Shown in pieces: positions 44,902-56,494 of a stretch of DNA of 64,000 nucleotides. The notes beneath the pieces are model-generated. The model searched no databases. It was not told the origin of the DNA and saw only the letters and a list, made by a program, of their open reading frames with translations. Each line of letters begins with the position of its first letter. The first letter of the stretch is position 1. The position numbers were made by a program, and so were the translations under genes. This DNA comes from Kordiimonas sediminis (GTDB lineage: Bacteria; Pseudomonadota; Alphaproteobacteria; Sphingomonadales; Kordiimonadaceae), in assembly GCF_014656395.1 (NCBI RefSeq), contig NZ_BNCI01000001.1, forward strand, positions 62,001 through 126,000, given 5' to 3'.

Positions 44902-44927
44902 CCCTGCCCTTCTGGGCAGGGTTTTTT
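44902..44927 (+). terminator. Strong rho-independent terminator of paaABCDE
   Basis: A perfect stem CCCTGCCC (44902-44909) / GGGCAGGG (44914-44921) with a 4-nt loop is followed by six T residues (44922-44927). It is 46 bp after the paaE stop. Confidence 0.95.
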
Positions 44928-45067
44928 GCGCTTGCCACCCAGAAATCCACTTACTGCCATCACCAATAAATTGTGAATTGACCAATCAATAGCAATCATA
45001 CTAAGAGTATATAAATTTACACCTTTAAGTATTTTTCCGCGCATTTCACTGAACAAGGAAACCAGGA

Positions 45068-45796
45068 TTGGTTACTCAGACTTTAGTCCGCAAGCTATTT
45101 GCCTCCAAAAGGCCGAAGAAGCAGGAGCGTCATTATCTGGTGCTTCCACATCATAATATCGCCTACGCCCGGATTCCAAAAGCCGCCAATTCATCGGTAA
45201 AGCATGCTTTGCATGACTTTCTTTTTGGCCACGAGGCCACGATTGATGGTGGAAGACGAGACCGTTTCTGGTATCAACATCCTAGTGGTCTTGCCGATAT
45301 GATGTCTTATGGTGCGCTAAAACAAAAGCATCCTGATGCGTTCATATTTTCTTTTGTACGAAACCCATACAGCCAGACGGTGTCCTGCTATCATGAAAAA
45401 ATTGTCAAACGAAGGAAGTACGGTTTAATCAATTCTTTTCGGGATAGCGGCTTCACGCCTGAAATGACGTTCCGTGACTTTGTTGACCATATTGCAACCA
45501 TTCCAGACGAAGTTGCAGACGTGCATTTCAAGTCTCAGGCCTCTATGCTGACTGTCAAAGGAAAAAGCACCTGCGATTTTATCGGCAAAACCGAGACAAT
45601 GGATAAAGACTGGGCGCATCTGCAGGCGACAATTTCTGGCAAATCTGGACACCACCTACCAAACATACGGACCATTCACCAGCAAGCTGATAGACCAAAA
45701 CCACGTGACCTGTATAACGACTATCTGATAACAAAAGTACGCGAAAGGTATGACAATGACTTTCGTCTCTTCTACCCAACCGACATCACGCCTTGA
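45068..45796 (+). CDS. Sulfotransferase family 2-like protein
   Basis: A 242-residue cytosolic protein. The PAPS 5'-loop is YARIPKAANSSVKHALHDF (about 35-53, the P-K-A-A-N/S-S pattern of Sulfotransfer_2 enzymes acting on sugars) and the 3'-phosphate region is FIFSFVRNPYSQTVSCYHEK (about 94-113). The start is a TTG with AAGGAAACCAGGA upstream; no ATG fits the N-terminal motif spacing. It stands alone between the paa terminator and a convergent CoA-transferase. It should sulfate a carbohydrate or lipid in the cell surface, but the acceptor is not identifiable. It is unrelated in layout to the TPR-sulfotransferase at 11041. Confidence 0.85.
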   Translation: MVTQTLVRKLFASKRPKKQERHYLVLPHHNIAYARIPKAANSSVKHALHDFLFGHEATIDGGRRDRFWYQHPSGLADMMSYGALKQKHPDAFIFSFVRNPYSQTVSCYHEKIVKRRKYGLINSFRDSGFTPEMTFRDFVDHIATIPDEVADVHFKSQASMLTVKGKSTCDFIGKTETMDKDWAHLQATISGKSGHHLPNIRTIHQQADRPKPRDLYNDYLITKVRERYDNDFRLFYPTDITP

Positions 45797-45847
45797 TCCT
45801 TAATCAGGCTAAAGCCGCAACTGCTGGCCGGCATTCAGATAGATAGC

Positions 45848-47167
45848 TTAAATCAGGCCCATTTCATTGGCTTCGCGCGATAAATCCTCCCGAAACTCTG
45901 GCGCCGCAAGACTGATCAGTGCCTGCGCCCTGTCGCGCAAGGATAGTCCTTTCATATTGGCCATACCATGTTCGGTCACAACATAGTGGGTGTCCATCCG
46001 CGGATCTGTAACTGCCCCACCTTTCAGTCGGGGCACTATCTTACTGATAGTGCCGCCTTTGGCCGTAGAGTGCAGGGCAATAAAGCTTTTTCCGTTTTTG
46101 CCGTCATAAGCGCCGCGCACAAAATCCAATTGTCCGCCTGTTCCTGAAAATGGTCTGCCGTCAAGCTGCTCACTGTTGATTTGCCCGGTCAGGTCCACTT
46201 CAATCGCAGCATTTACACTGATCATATTACGATTTTTTCGAATAACACTCGGCGCGTTTACCCACGACACCGGATACCCAACAATTGATGGGTTATCGTC
46301 CATAAAATCGAACATGGCACGGTCCCCCAGTGCCAGCGTAAAGACATGCTTATACGGCAGAATTGATTTTTCCGCCCCAGTCAGAACCCCTTTCTTGATC
46401 AGGTCAACCATCGGCGGTGAAAACAGCTCTGAGTGCAGACCAAGGTCCTTATGGTTTTCCAGATTTGACAGAACGGCTGCCGGCACCCCGCCAACCCCCA
46501 TTTGCAGCGTAGCACCATCCGGAATTTCCGAGGCTATCAAGTCCGCAATTGCTTTGTCAGTTTTACTGGGCGGCTTACCAACGGTTTCCATCAAATCGGC
46601 CGTATGCTCTACCACGGCATCCACATCACTGACATGAAGAAGACATTCCCCAAATACCCGCGGCATATTGGGGTTTACCTCAACGATGACATGTTTGGCC
46701 TTGCGTACAACCGTCGCGCCGTAGTCAGGATTAGTGCCTAGTGAAAAATATCCGTGCTTATCCATTGGGCTGACGGTAACCAGAAAATAGTCCGGGCTGA
46801 TACTTTCGGTCAGTAAACGCCCCGCCTGGTGAAAGGCAGACGGCACAAAGTCCACATACGATTTTCCCACGTTGCGCCCCTTTGCAGCAAGCGCCCTGTC
46901 ATGGCTACTCATAAACAGTGGCTTGGGCCGGATCACATCCATCAGGTCTTCGACAAGGAGTGTTTCCATAGCATCATGGGAAGCATGCATATAATATACA
47001 TTCAAACTGCTAAAGGACCCTGCATATGCCCTGTCTGCAAGCGCTCTCATCAACGCTGGCGGCATGGCAACCCCCATCCCCAAAATAACATTGGAACGAT
47101 CCTTGATAACTGACGCGGCATCAACCGGGCTCGTCAGTTTTTCTTGGTAGGCTGATTGTGGGTTCAC
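45848..47167 (-). CDS. Acetyl-CoA hydrolase / 4-hydroxybutyrate CoA-transferase family
   Basis: A 439-residue family I CoA-transferase. The GATLQMGVGGVPAAVLSNLE segment (about 218-237) and VTEHGMANMKGLSLRDRAQA near the C-terminus are hallmarks of the acetyl-CoA hydrolase/transferase family; the glutamate that forms the CoA-thioester intermediate lies in the C-terminal half. The GTG start has AGGGGAGAGAGCA ahead. It is divergent from a MarR gene at 224 bp, which may control it. Possible roles include exchanging CoA between acetyl-CoA (abundant during aromatic breakdown) and short-chain acids. The precise acid cannot be deduced. Confidence 0.9.
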   Translation of the reverse strand: MNPQSAYQEKLTSPVDAASVIKDRSNVILGMGVAMPPALMRALADRAYAGSFSSLNVYYMHASHDAMETLLVEDLMDVIRPKPLFMSSHDRALAAKGRNVGKSYVDFVPSAFHQAGRLLTESISPDYFLVTVSPMDKHGYFSLGTNPDYGATVVRKAKHVIVEVNPNMPRVFGECLLHVSDVDAVVEHTADLMETVGKPPSKTDKAIADLIASEIPDGATLQMGVGGVPAAVLSNLENHKDLGLHSELFSPPMVDLIKKGVLTGAEKSILPYKHVFTLALGDRAMFDFMDDNPSIVGYPVSWVNAPSVIRKNRNMISVNAAIEVDLTGQINSEQLDGRPFSGTGGQLDFVRGAYDGKNGKSFIALHSTAKGGTISKIVPRLKGGAVTDPRMDTHYVVTEHGMANMKGLSLRDRAQALISLAAPEFREDLSREANEMGLI

Positions 47168-47391
47168 TGCTCTCTCCCCTGTAAGGATCTGGCAGAAACA
47201 CCAGACGGAAATTGCTACCGTATTTCTATAAGAAAATTATGAGACTGCAAAGCTTCCAGTCTTTCTCTTGTGGGTAAAATCAGCTAGGTTCAAACACATG
47301 GGTACAGAAACACTGCAAAAACATTTATGAACTCTTCGAGATCTGCATATCTTGAAACCAGGGCATACCTTTACGGATACTAAACACGATA

Positions 47392-47868
47392 ATGACCGAC
47401 TATGATGACATTTTGATTTCTATTCGCCGCATAACCCGCGCGATTGATCTTCAGTCCAAGCAATTGGTGAAACAAACGGGACTGACGGCACCGCAACTGG
47501 TTGTCATGCACGCCATCCGCAAGCAAGGCAGAATACCACCTAGTGCCGTCGCACGCGAAGTTGCGCTTAGTCAGGCAACAATTACATCAATTCTGGACCG
47601 CCTGGAAAAGGCTGGACTGGTAAGGCGCGAGCCAAGCGAAAAAGATAAACGGGTTGTTCACGCCTGCCTGACATCTGATGGCATGAGACGCCTGGAAGAA
47701 TCGCCCGAACTGCTTCAGGCTGGTTTTCTGCGCCAGTTCCGAAAGCTAGAGGATTGGGAACGTTCAATGTTAATCAGTTCTCTGCAACGTGTTGCCGCCA
47801 TGATGGATGCCGAAGGCCTGGATGCATCCCCTATCTTGGAGCTTGGTGATATTGTCAGCCCTAAATAA
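47392..47868 (+). CDS. MarR family transcriptional regulator
   Basis: A 158-residue winged-helix regulator. PSAVAREVALSQATITSILD (about 50-69) is the recognition helix region, followed by the wing RREPSEKDKRVVHACLT with the D-x-R pair typical of MarR. It is divergent from the CoA-transferase gene, the usual place for a MarR gene that controls its neighbour. No clear ribosome site precedes the ATG at 47392, so translation may be weak or leader-poor. Ligand unknown. The 224-bp intergenic gap shows no convincing palindrome. Confidence 0.92.
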   Translation: MTDYDDILISIRRITRAIDLQSKQLVKQTGLTAPQLVVMHAIRKQGRIPPSAVAREVALSQATITSILDRLEKAGLVRREPSEKDKRVVHACLTSDGMRRLEESPELLQAGFLRQFRKLEDWERSMLISSLQRVAAMMDAEGLDASPILELGDIVSPK

Positions 47869-47891
47869 AGGCTGCAGCCTTCAGAATATAT

Positions 47892-47920
47892 CGGTGCCCG
47901 TAACGCCTATACAGGCACCG
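47892..47920. terminator. Hairpin between marR and proB ends
   Basis: CGGTGCC (47892-47898) pairs with GGCACCG (47914-47920). It lies between two convergent stops and could end either transcript, but no U tract follows on either strand. Its CAGGCACC arm recurs in two other hairpins around the proline genes. Confidence 0.45.
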
Positions 47921-47937
47921 AAAAACAGACTAGCCCG

Positions 47938-49095
47938 TTAACAGGCGACCGACTGTAAGGATTCTGTGGGAACATCCCAGGAAAGATGACTTTCTTTCAA
48001 GATCACCATATTTTTTGTTGTTATTACATCCGGCACCGCCGAATATCCTAACAGTTCTGCCGTGGACGATTCCGGGTGTCGCGCAAGAAGCAGCACTTCA
48101 TCCGACGAGAAGTTGGTTAGCCCGCGCGCAATCTCCTGCCCTTGTTCATCATAAACATGCAGAATATCACCCTTTTGAAAGCTATCTGCCACGGAGATAA
48201 TATCAGTGTGTTTGATAGGAGCGAGCTTGGATGTAAGCGCATCCGCAACATCCTGCTTGAGGATCAGGCTGCCTGCCACTTGCAAACGGTTCGTCAGCCA
48301 TACTTTCCAAGCTGACTCTGGCGTCCCCTTGGCAACACATTCCGTATGACGGCGATTGCCTTCCAGGACCGACAAGATTGGGCGGTCGATAATGCCTTCT
48401 GCGATAATTGTACTGCAGCCAGCATGCTGGGCCATATTTGCGGCCTGCAATTTGGTATACATACCGCCGCTACCCAGTGCATTTGTGCCTGATGCAGCTT
48501 CCAAATATTCGCTTACATCATCCAGTTTCTCGATAAACTGGGCGCCTTCATCCCCCGGAGGTCGGTCATAAAGGCCATCAATGCTGGTCAATAATATAAG
48601 GTGGTCTGCCTGGATCATCTGTGCAACCTTGGCAGCCAGACGGTCATTATCACCAACACGCAGCTCCTCGGTCGTCACTGTGTCATTCTCATTAACGATA
48701 GGCATAATGCCATTATCAAACAATCGCTCGACCGTATTTTTAATATTGATGAAGCGGCGCCGCTCCTCCATATCGCCGATGGTCACCAGAATTTGGGCAA
48801 TATCAAACCCGAACTCATGCGCGACTTGCTTATATGCGTTTAACAGTAGCGGCTGCCCGTATGCAGCAGCTGCCTGTTTATCAAGGATGCCGGCATCCTC
48901 TGGTGATTTATGAATTGCATTCAGGCCAAGAGCCACTGCCCCGGAGGACATGAGAACAACTTCTACGCCGCGCTCCTTCAATTTTGCGATGTCACTTAAC
49001 AGCCCATGCATGAATGCGTAACGAAGCGTCAATTCCTGGCTATGAGCCAATAAGCTCGAGCCGATTTTGACTACAATACGCTTTGATTGAGACAC
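47938..49095 (-). CDS. proB: ProB, glutamate 5-kinase
   Basis: A 385-residue kinase catalysing the first, feedback-controlled step of proline synthesis. The N-terminal amino-acid-kinase domain begins RIVVKIGSSLLAHSQE and contains VLMSSGAVALGLNAI, TVTTEELRVGDNDRLAAKVA and GSGGMYTKLQAANMAQHAG. A C-terminal PUA domain covers about 290-370. I choose the GTG at 49095 with an excellent AAGGAGGATACAC site; the frame is open 20 codons further but without signals. It is slightly longer than E. coli ProB (367). It is divergent from proC-proA across 321 bp, of which 49096-49320 is AT-rich with no recognisable gene. Confidence 0.96.
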   Translation of the reverse strand: MSQSKRIVVKIGSSLLAHSQELTLRYAFMHGLLSDIAKLKERGVEVVLMSSGAVALGLNAIHKSPEDAGILDKQAAAAYGQPLLLNAYKQVAHEFGFDIAQILVTIGDMEERRRFINIKNTVERLFDNGIMPIVNENDTVTTEELRVGDNDRLAAKVAQMIQADHLILLTSIDGLYDRPPGDEGAQFIEKLDDVSEYLEAASGTNALGSGGMYTKLQAANMAQHAGCSTIIAEGIIDRPILSVLEGNRRHTECVAKGTPESAWKVWLTNRLQVAGSLILKQDVADALTSKLAPIKHTDIISVADSFQKGDILHVYDEQGQEIARGLTNFSSDEVLLLARHPESSTAELLGYSAVPDVITTKNMVILKESHLSWDVPTESLQSVAC

Positions 49096-49323
49096 GTGTA
49101 TCCTCCTTGGTGTGTTATTCAACATGGCCCTGATATAAGCGGACCTCCGCCGCATTACCAGTTTTATTTCGCATTATAATTAAATTTACTCAGTTTATTT
49201 TTGCCGGAAATTAGTTTTTTGCACTATATTTCAATCGTTTAATAAATTTTTCCTTTCTGCGGTGCGACTAATTATTAATTTTTCCCTTGAAATATTGCTT
49301 CGTATTCTAATATTTAAGCAGCA

Positions 49324-49392
49324 ACCCCGATGTGGGGTGCCTGTGGTTTCTTATTCCCGGACCATCACCCAGGACACAGGCAATAATTTTTT
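49324..49392 (+). promoter_or_regulatory. Structured leader upstream of proC, possible attenuator
   Basis: Three mutually overlapping pairings lie in the leader. (1) ACCCC 49324-49328 with GGGGT 49334-49338. (2) GGGTG 49335-49339 with CACCC 49366-49370. (3) TGCCTGTG 49338-49345 with CACAGGCA 49375-49382, which is followed by six T residues (49387-49392) like an intrinsic terminator. No upstream same-strand gene needs termination here, since proB is divergent, so regulation of proC-proA by a conditional terminator is plausible. The proC start is 25 bp downstream. Confidence 0.5.
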
Positions 49393-49416
49393 ATTACGGA
49401 TAAAAGGAGTTGTTGG

Positions 49417-50196
49417 ATGGATATTCTAATGGTCGGTTGCGGCCGTATGGGCGGTGCTATGTTGGAACGCTGGACCACACAAAAGAATGCCATCTTTACA
49501 GTCGTTGACCCCGCCGCCACTGATCTTCCTGGTGGTGTTCGTGGCCTTAAACAGGCAGCGTCCCTTGGCTCTGATACATTTGACATGATCATCATTGCGG
49601 TTAAACCCCAGATGATCGAGGACGTTATGCCTGCCTATGATGGCCGTCTAAGGGATGGTGGATGCATGGTTTCCATCGCCGCTGGTTACAGTCTGGACAG
49701 CCTTACCAAAGCAGTCGGCGATGTGCCTATCATTCGCGTCATGCCTAATCTGCCAGCTTTGATCGGTAAGGGCGCGACCGGCTTGTATGCAAGCGAACAC
49801 TGCAGCGATACCCACAAAGACGCAGTGTCAGATTTAATGGCGCACATTGGTCTGTCTGTCTGGGTTCCGTCCGAAGATCACCTGGACCGGCTGACAGCGG
49901 TATCCGGTAGTGGCCCTGGCTATGTTTTTCAGTTCATTGAAAGCTTCACAGAAGGCGCAAAAGCACTAGGATTCTCTGATACAGATGCCCAAACCTTAGT
50001 GCTGCAAACCGTACTGGGAGCAGCAGAAATGGCTGCAAGCACACGCCGCCCTGCCAGTGACCTGAGGGACAGTGTTACCAGCAAAGGCGGCACAACACAG
50101 GCTGGGCTTGATCAATTACGGACCGAACAAGCTCTGGACAAGTTGATGCAACAAACAACCCAGGCAGCTTACGAGCGCGCTGTTGAACTGCGCTAA
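49417..50196 (+). CDS. proC: ProC, pyrroline-5-carboxylate reductase
   Basis: A 259-residue reductase for the last step of proline synthesis. The N-terminal Rossmann motif is MDILMVGCGRMGGAMLERW (about 1-19). The central VRVMPNLPALIGKGATGLY is diagnostic (about 108-126 with the preceding Ile-Ile), and the C-terminal dimer domain holds AVSGSGPGYVFQFIES and DLRDSVTSKGGTTQAGLDQL, containing the substrate-binding SxGGTT. It starts after AAAAGGAGTTGTTGG. proA follows after 36 bp. Slightly shorter than the E. coli enzyme (269) but complete. Confidence 0.96.
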   Translation: MDILMVGCGRMGGAMLERWTTQKNAIFTVVDPAATDLPGGVRGLKQAASLGSDTFDMIIIAVKPQMIEDVMPAYDGRLRDGGCMVSIAAGYSLDSLTKAVGDVPIIRVMPNLPALIGKGATGLYASEHCSDTHKDAVSDLMAHIGLSVWVPSEDHLDRLTAVSGSGPGYVFQFIESFTEGAKALGFSDTDAQTLVLQTVLGAAEMAASTRRPASDLRDSVTSKGGTTQAGLDQLRTEQALDKLMQQTTQAAYERAVELR

Positions 50197-50232
50197 TCCT
50201 CCCCAATTTAAATTCAGAAAATGGAGCTATCC

Positions 50233-51498
50233 ATGACCGCCCTCTCAAACGAGATTAAAGACTATATTTACGGCTTGGCAGAAAAAGCCAAAATAGCATC
50301 AAAACAGCTGGCAACAGCGTCGACCGAGCAGAAAAATCAGGCATTGCTCGAATCTGCTGGTGCCATCCGTAAGCATGCTAAACGCATCATTACTGAGAAC
50401 GCCAAGGATGTGGAAAGCGCCCGCGCTGACGGCAAACCGGCATCTTTCATTGACCGCCTGACCCTGACATCAGAACGGGTCGAAGCTATGGCAGATGCAA
50501 TCGAACAAGTCGCCAAGCTTCCAGATCCCGTTGGTCGACAACTTGCGTCCTTTGACAGACCAAATGGCCTCAGGGTGGAACGTGTCGCTGTGCCTATCGG
50601 GGTTATTGGAATGATCTTTGAATCCCGTCCGAATGTCGGTGCTGACGCTGGTTCCCTTTGCCTGAAATCGGGTAATGCCGTTATTCTGCGCGGCGGGTCA
50701 GAAAGTTATCATTCAACAACTGAAATCGTTTCCTGTCTGAAAACCGGACTGGCTGCCGCCAATCTACCGGAAGACAGCATCCAGGTGGTTGAGACCATCG
50801 ACAGAGACGCGGTTAAATATCTCCTGAAATGTTCAGAATATATTGACCTGATCATCCCGAGAGGCGGCAAAGGTCTCGTCTCGCTGGTGAAAGAACAGGC
50901 AGAAGTACCAACACTGGAACACCTTGACGGCAACTGCCATACCTATATCCACGGTGCCGCAGATATGGACAAGGCAGTCTCCATTGTCCACAACGCTAAA
51001 ATGCGCCGAACCGGTATCTGCGGGGCGACAGAAAGCCTGGTCATCGACGCTTCCATCGCCGCAAAGGTCCTTCCCAAAATCATTGACGCGATGCCGGACT
51101 GTGAATTTCGCGGAGATAACGGCGCCATCTCAGCAGATAGTCGTGTGCATGAAGCCTACGAAGAAGACTTTGGCACCGAATTTCTAGATGCTATTTTGTC
51201 CGTCAAAATTGTTGAGGATATTGACGAAGCTATTTCGTTTGTTGATGAACAGTCATCCCAGCATACAGACGCCATCATCACCGAAGATCAGGAAGCCGCA
51301 GATCTGTTCATGAACAAAATTGATTCTGCTGTGGTAATGCATAATGCATCAACACAATTTTCGGATGGCGGTGAATTTGGCATGGGTGCAGAAATTGGCA
51401 TCGCAACGGGTAAAATGCATGCACGCGGCCCTGTAGGCCTTGAACAGTTGACAACCTTTAAATACAAGGTACACGGCTCGGGCCAAACCCGTTCTTAA
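50233..51498 (+). CDS. proA: ProA, glutamate-5-semialdehyde dehydrogenase
   Basis: A 421-residue reductase that converts glutamyl-5-phosphate to the semialdehyde (E. coli ProA 417). [20 protein letters not shown] (about 119-138) and the catalytic Cys in [14 protein letters not shown] are present, and the sequence ends [13 protein letters not shown], typical of the family. I use the second ATG (50233), which has GGAGCTATCC upstream; the ATG at 50221 lacks a site. With proB on the opposite strand and proC upstream, the whole proline route is in one locus. Confidence 0.96.
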   Translation: MTALSNEIKDYIYGLAEKAKIASKQLATASTEQKNQALLESAGAIRKHAKRIITENAKDVESARADGKPASFIDRLTLTSERVEAMADAIEQVAKLPDPVGRQLASFDRPNGLRVERVAVPIGVIGMIFESRPNVGADAGSLCLKSGNAVILRGGSESYHSTTEIVSCLKTGLAAANLPEDSIQVVETIDRDAVKYLLKCSEYIDLIIPRGGKGLVSLVKEQAEVPTLEHLDGNCHTYIHGAADMDKAVSIVHNAKMRRTGICGATESLVIDASIAAKVLPKIIDAMPDCEFRGDNGAISADSRVHEAYEEDFGTEFLDAILSVKIVEDIDEAISFVDEQSSQHTDAIITEDQEAADLFMNKIDSAVVMHNASTQFSDGGEFGMGAEIGIATGKMHARGPVGLEQLTTFKYKVHGSGQTRS

Positions 51499-51523
51499 TC
51501 CGGACTACCTCAGAATATCCTTG

Positions 51524-51558
51524 CAGGCACCCCCGCAATAGTGGTTGGGTGCCTGTTT
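51524..51558 (+). terminator. Terminator hairpin after proA
   Basis: CAGGCACCC (51524-51532) pairs perfectly with GGGTGCCTG (51547-51555), followed by TTT. The loop is 14 nt and the U tract is short. It is 26 bp after the proA stop and before putP. Confidence 0.65.
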
Positions 51559-51602
51559 CATAGACAATTTGGACAATCTTTCAAAACACCGGGACACTAT
51601 TT

Positions 51603-53117
51603 ATGCAAACAGAAGTGATGATCTCCCTTGCTGGGTATTTTATCTTGATGATGGCCATCGGCCTGTATGCTTACCGTAAATCCACAAGCGATGTCTCCGG
51701 ATACATGCTTGGCGGACGTCAACTCAGCCCTGCGGTTGCATCCCTGTCGGCTGGCGCATCTGACATGAGCGGCTGGATGCTTATGGGCCTGCCCGGCGCT
51801 GTGTATGTCACTGGTCTTAGTAGCGCATGGATTGCCGTTGGTCTGATGGTCGGAGCATTTCTTAATTATCTCTATGTTGCACCTAGATTGCGCGTTTACA
51901 CTGAAATTGCGGATGATGCGATCACCATCCCTGATTTTTTTGAAAAACGCTTCCATGACACGTCTCATATCCTTCGGATTTTGTCATCCGTAGTAATAAT
52001 TATATTCTTTACTCTCTATACGTCTGCTGGCGTTGTCTCGGGCGGCAAACTCTTTGAAGCATCCTTCGGCACCACTTACGAAGTAGGACTGTTTGCAACG
52101 GCCGGTGTTGTTGTGGCCTATACGCTTTTCGGTGGTTTTCTTGCCGTCAGCCTGACGGACTTTGTCCAGGGATGCATCATGTTTGTCGCGCTTGTCCTTG
52201 TGCCCGTTGTTGCCTTCTTTGATCTGGGCGGTGCGCCGGCTATTCAGGATACCTTATCCGGACTGGACAAAGATATGCTGAATATGGTCGAAGGACTGAC
52301 AATTGCAGGCCTTGTGTCCAGTCTTGCCTGGGGTCTTGGGTATTTCGGCCAGCCTCATATCATCGTCCGTTTCATGGCCATCAGGTCCCTAAGCGATGTC
52401 AGTACGGCACGCAACATCGGCATGAGCTGGATGCTGATCACAGTAATTGGTGCCGTTGCAACGGGTACTGTTGGTCTTGCCTATATGATAAAGAATGATC
52501 TGGGACTTGAAGACCCTGAAACCATTTTCATTGTTCTGTCCGAAATCCTGTTCCATCCTTATATCGCAGGCTTCCTGCTAGCTGCCATTCTCGCCGCTAT
52601 CATGAGCACCATCTCCAGCCAATTACTTGTCTCTTCAAGTTCACTGACAGAGGATTTTTACAAAACTTTCCTGCGCAAAAAGGCATCTCAGAAGGAGCTG
52701 GTTCTGGTAGGCCGTTTATCCGTTCTTCTGGTATCGTTGGTCGCTATTGCCCTTGCCTATGACCGGTCTAACACCATCCTGTCCCTTGTCAGTAATGCAT
52801 GGGCTGGTTTCGGCGCAGCCTTTGGCCCCTTGATCCTTCTAAGCCTGCACTGGCGGCATATGACACGGGACGGCGCCATTGCCGGCATGATCGCCGGTGC
52901 GGTCACTGTCTTATTCTGGATTTATGCTCCAATAGGTGAAGGCGGTGCACCGCTTTCAGACACGCTATACGAAATGGTGCCCGGCTTTATTATAAGCACG
53001 CTAACGGCTGTCATTGTCAGCAAGTTCACCGAAGGTAGAGGCGAAGCCATCCGGTCCCAGCGTCTGTTCGCTGAAATGGAAGACGAAATGTCTGGCAACC
53101 CCGGGCCAACCCCATAA
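51603..53117 (+). CDS. putP: PutP, sodium/proline symporter
   Basis: A 504-residue transporter of the sodium:solute symporter family with about 13 membrane helices. The hallmarks LSAGASDMSGWMLMGLPGAV (about 49-68, containing the Na+-site Asp of TM2) and SLAWGLGYFGQPHIIVRFMA (about 240-259) match PutP. Length equals E. coli PutP (502). It imports proline with Na+, which fits the neighbouring biosynthesis genes and suggests balanced uptake and synthesis, perhaps for osmoprotection. It has its own weak ribosome site and follows the proA terminator, so it may be transcribed separately. The Asp/Glu-rich tail is cytosolic. Confidence 0.95.
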   Translation: MQTEVMISLAGYFILMMAIGLYAYRKSTSDVSGYMLGGRQLSPAVASLSAGASDMSGWMLMGLPGAVYVTGLSSAWIAVGLMVGAFLNYLYVAPRLRVYTEIADDAITIPDFFEKRFHDTSHILRILSSVVIIIFFTLYTSAGVVSGGKLFEASFGTTYEVGLFATAGVVVAYTLFGGFLAVSLTDFVQGCIMFVALVLVPVVAFFDLGGAPAIQDTLSGLDKDMLNMVEGLTIAGLVSSLAWGLGYFGQPHIIVRFMAIRSLSDVSTARNIGMSWMLITVIGAVATGTVGLAYMIKNDLGLEDPETIFIVLSEILFHPYIAGFLLAAILAAIMSTISSQLLVSSSSLTEDFYKTFLRKKASQKELVLVGRLSVLLVSLVAIALAYDRSNTILSLVSNAWAGFGAAFGPLILLSLHWRHMTRDGAIAGMIAGAVTVLFWIYAPIGEGGAPLSDTLYEMVPGFIISTLTAVIVSKFTEGRGEAIRSQRLFAEMEDEMSGNPGPTP

Positions 53118-53145
53118 AACTGCAGACAGCATGACTTGAAAAACA

Positions 53146-53175
53146 AACACCCCCGGCAATACCGGGGGTGTTTTT
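53146..53175. terminator. Bidirectional terminator between putP and katG
   Basis: An 11-bp perfect stem AACACCCCCGG (53146-53156) / CCGGGGGTGTT (53162-53172) with T residues on the plus side and an A-rich left flank giving U residues on the minus side. It lies between convergent putP and katG, serving both. Confidence 0.92.
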
Positions 53176-53237
53176 ATTTCTGGACAAATGGCCGGCAGGC
53201 ATCAGGAGGGGTGTGACCTATCCAGCCAGGATACTAT

Positions 53238-55837
<2,600 letters not shown>

Positions 55838-56494
55838 ATGAAAAAGCAGGCTGAAAAGAAAAGCGAAACGATCGAAGTCCGGGTATCTCATAGCGAGAAG
55901 ACTGCGTTTATGGACGCCTGTCAGGCAGCCGGGGTCACAGCCAGCCACGCCATCAGAGACTTTATCAGTGCCTCGCTCGACCCAAAGCAACAGCGTCCAA
56001 AATATCTTTTCCCTGTGGTTGGTATCCTTGGTGTTATTTTTGGCGCTGCACTTCTTATGTGGGGATATCAGACCAAGCAAGTCCCACAGCTGACGCCAGT
56101 TTCACAACTTGTGATGCAGCACTTTGACAAAAACGGTGATCAGTATTTATCAGTTTCAGATCTGGAAGGAACCAAGCCTTCTGACGAACCTTCCTTAACA
56201 TGGCTGATCGACAGAGGGGACAAAAACGGGGACCGCATGCTTGATCAGAACGAGCTTGATGCCATTACACGCTTTTCCGTACAGATGCAGGCTGAACCTG
56301 ATAAACTTGCACGCAACGCTCACAGTACCCTGCCCGAACAAAAAATTGTTCTTATCCCATCTGATTTATCCGCAGAGGAAAGAGCGGCTTATATGAAGGA
56401 GCACGGTCTCTCTCAGGACCTTTCCCCTGACGAGATGGCTCAACTTGAACAAATATTAGGGGCCCTCGCGGCGGAAGGCCCCAGACAAAACTAA
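55838..56494 (+). CDS. Membrane protein with RHH-like N-terminus and two EF-hands
   Basis: A 218-residue protein with an unusual order of parts. Residues about 10-48 (ETIEVRVSHSEKTAFMDACQ, then TASHAIRDFISASLD) have the strand-helix-helix pattern of ribbon-helix-helix DNA-binding domains. A membrane segment covers about 56-76. Two EF-hand loops follow: D97, N99, D101, S105, D108 (DKNGDQYLSVSD) and D128, N130, D132, D136, E139 (DKNGDRMLDQNE), both with good Ca2+-ligand spacing. A Glu-rich helical tail ends the protein. By the positive-inside rule the RHH part should be cytosolic and the EF-hands periplasmic. A Ca2+-sensing membrane regulator is possible. The stop overlaps the convergent HExxH gene by four bases. 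Confidence 0.8.
   Translation: MKKQAEKKSETIEVRVSHSEKTAFMDACQAAGVTASHAIRDFISASLDPKQQRPKYLFPVVGILGVIFGAALLMWGYQTKQVPQLTPVSQLVMQHFDKNGDQYLSVSDLEGTKPSDEPSLTWLIDRGDKNGDRMLDQNELDAITRFSVQMQAEPDKLARNAHSTLPEQKIVLIPSDLSAEERAAYMKEHGLSQDLSPDEMAQLEQILGALAAEGPRQN

Noticed and set aside
44983-44996. ATTGACCAATCAAT as a third PaaR operator
   Set aside because: It has the TTGACC start but lacks the GGTC half-site and is too short; it follows the paa terminator.
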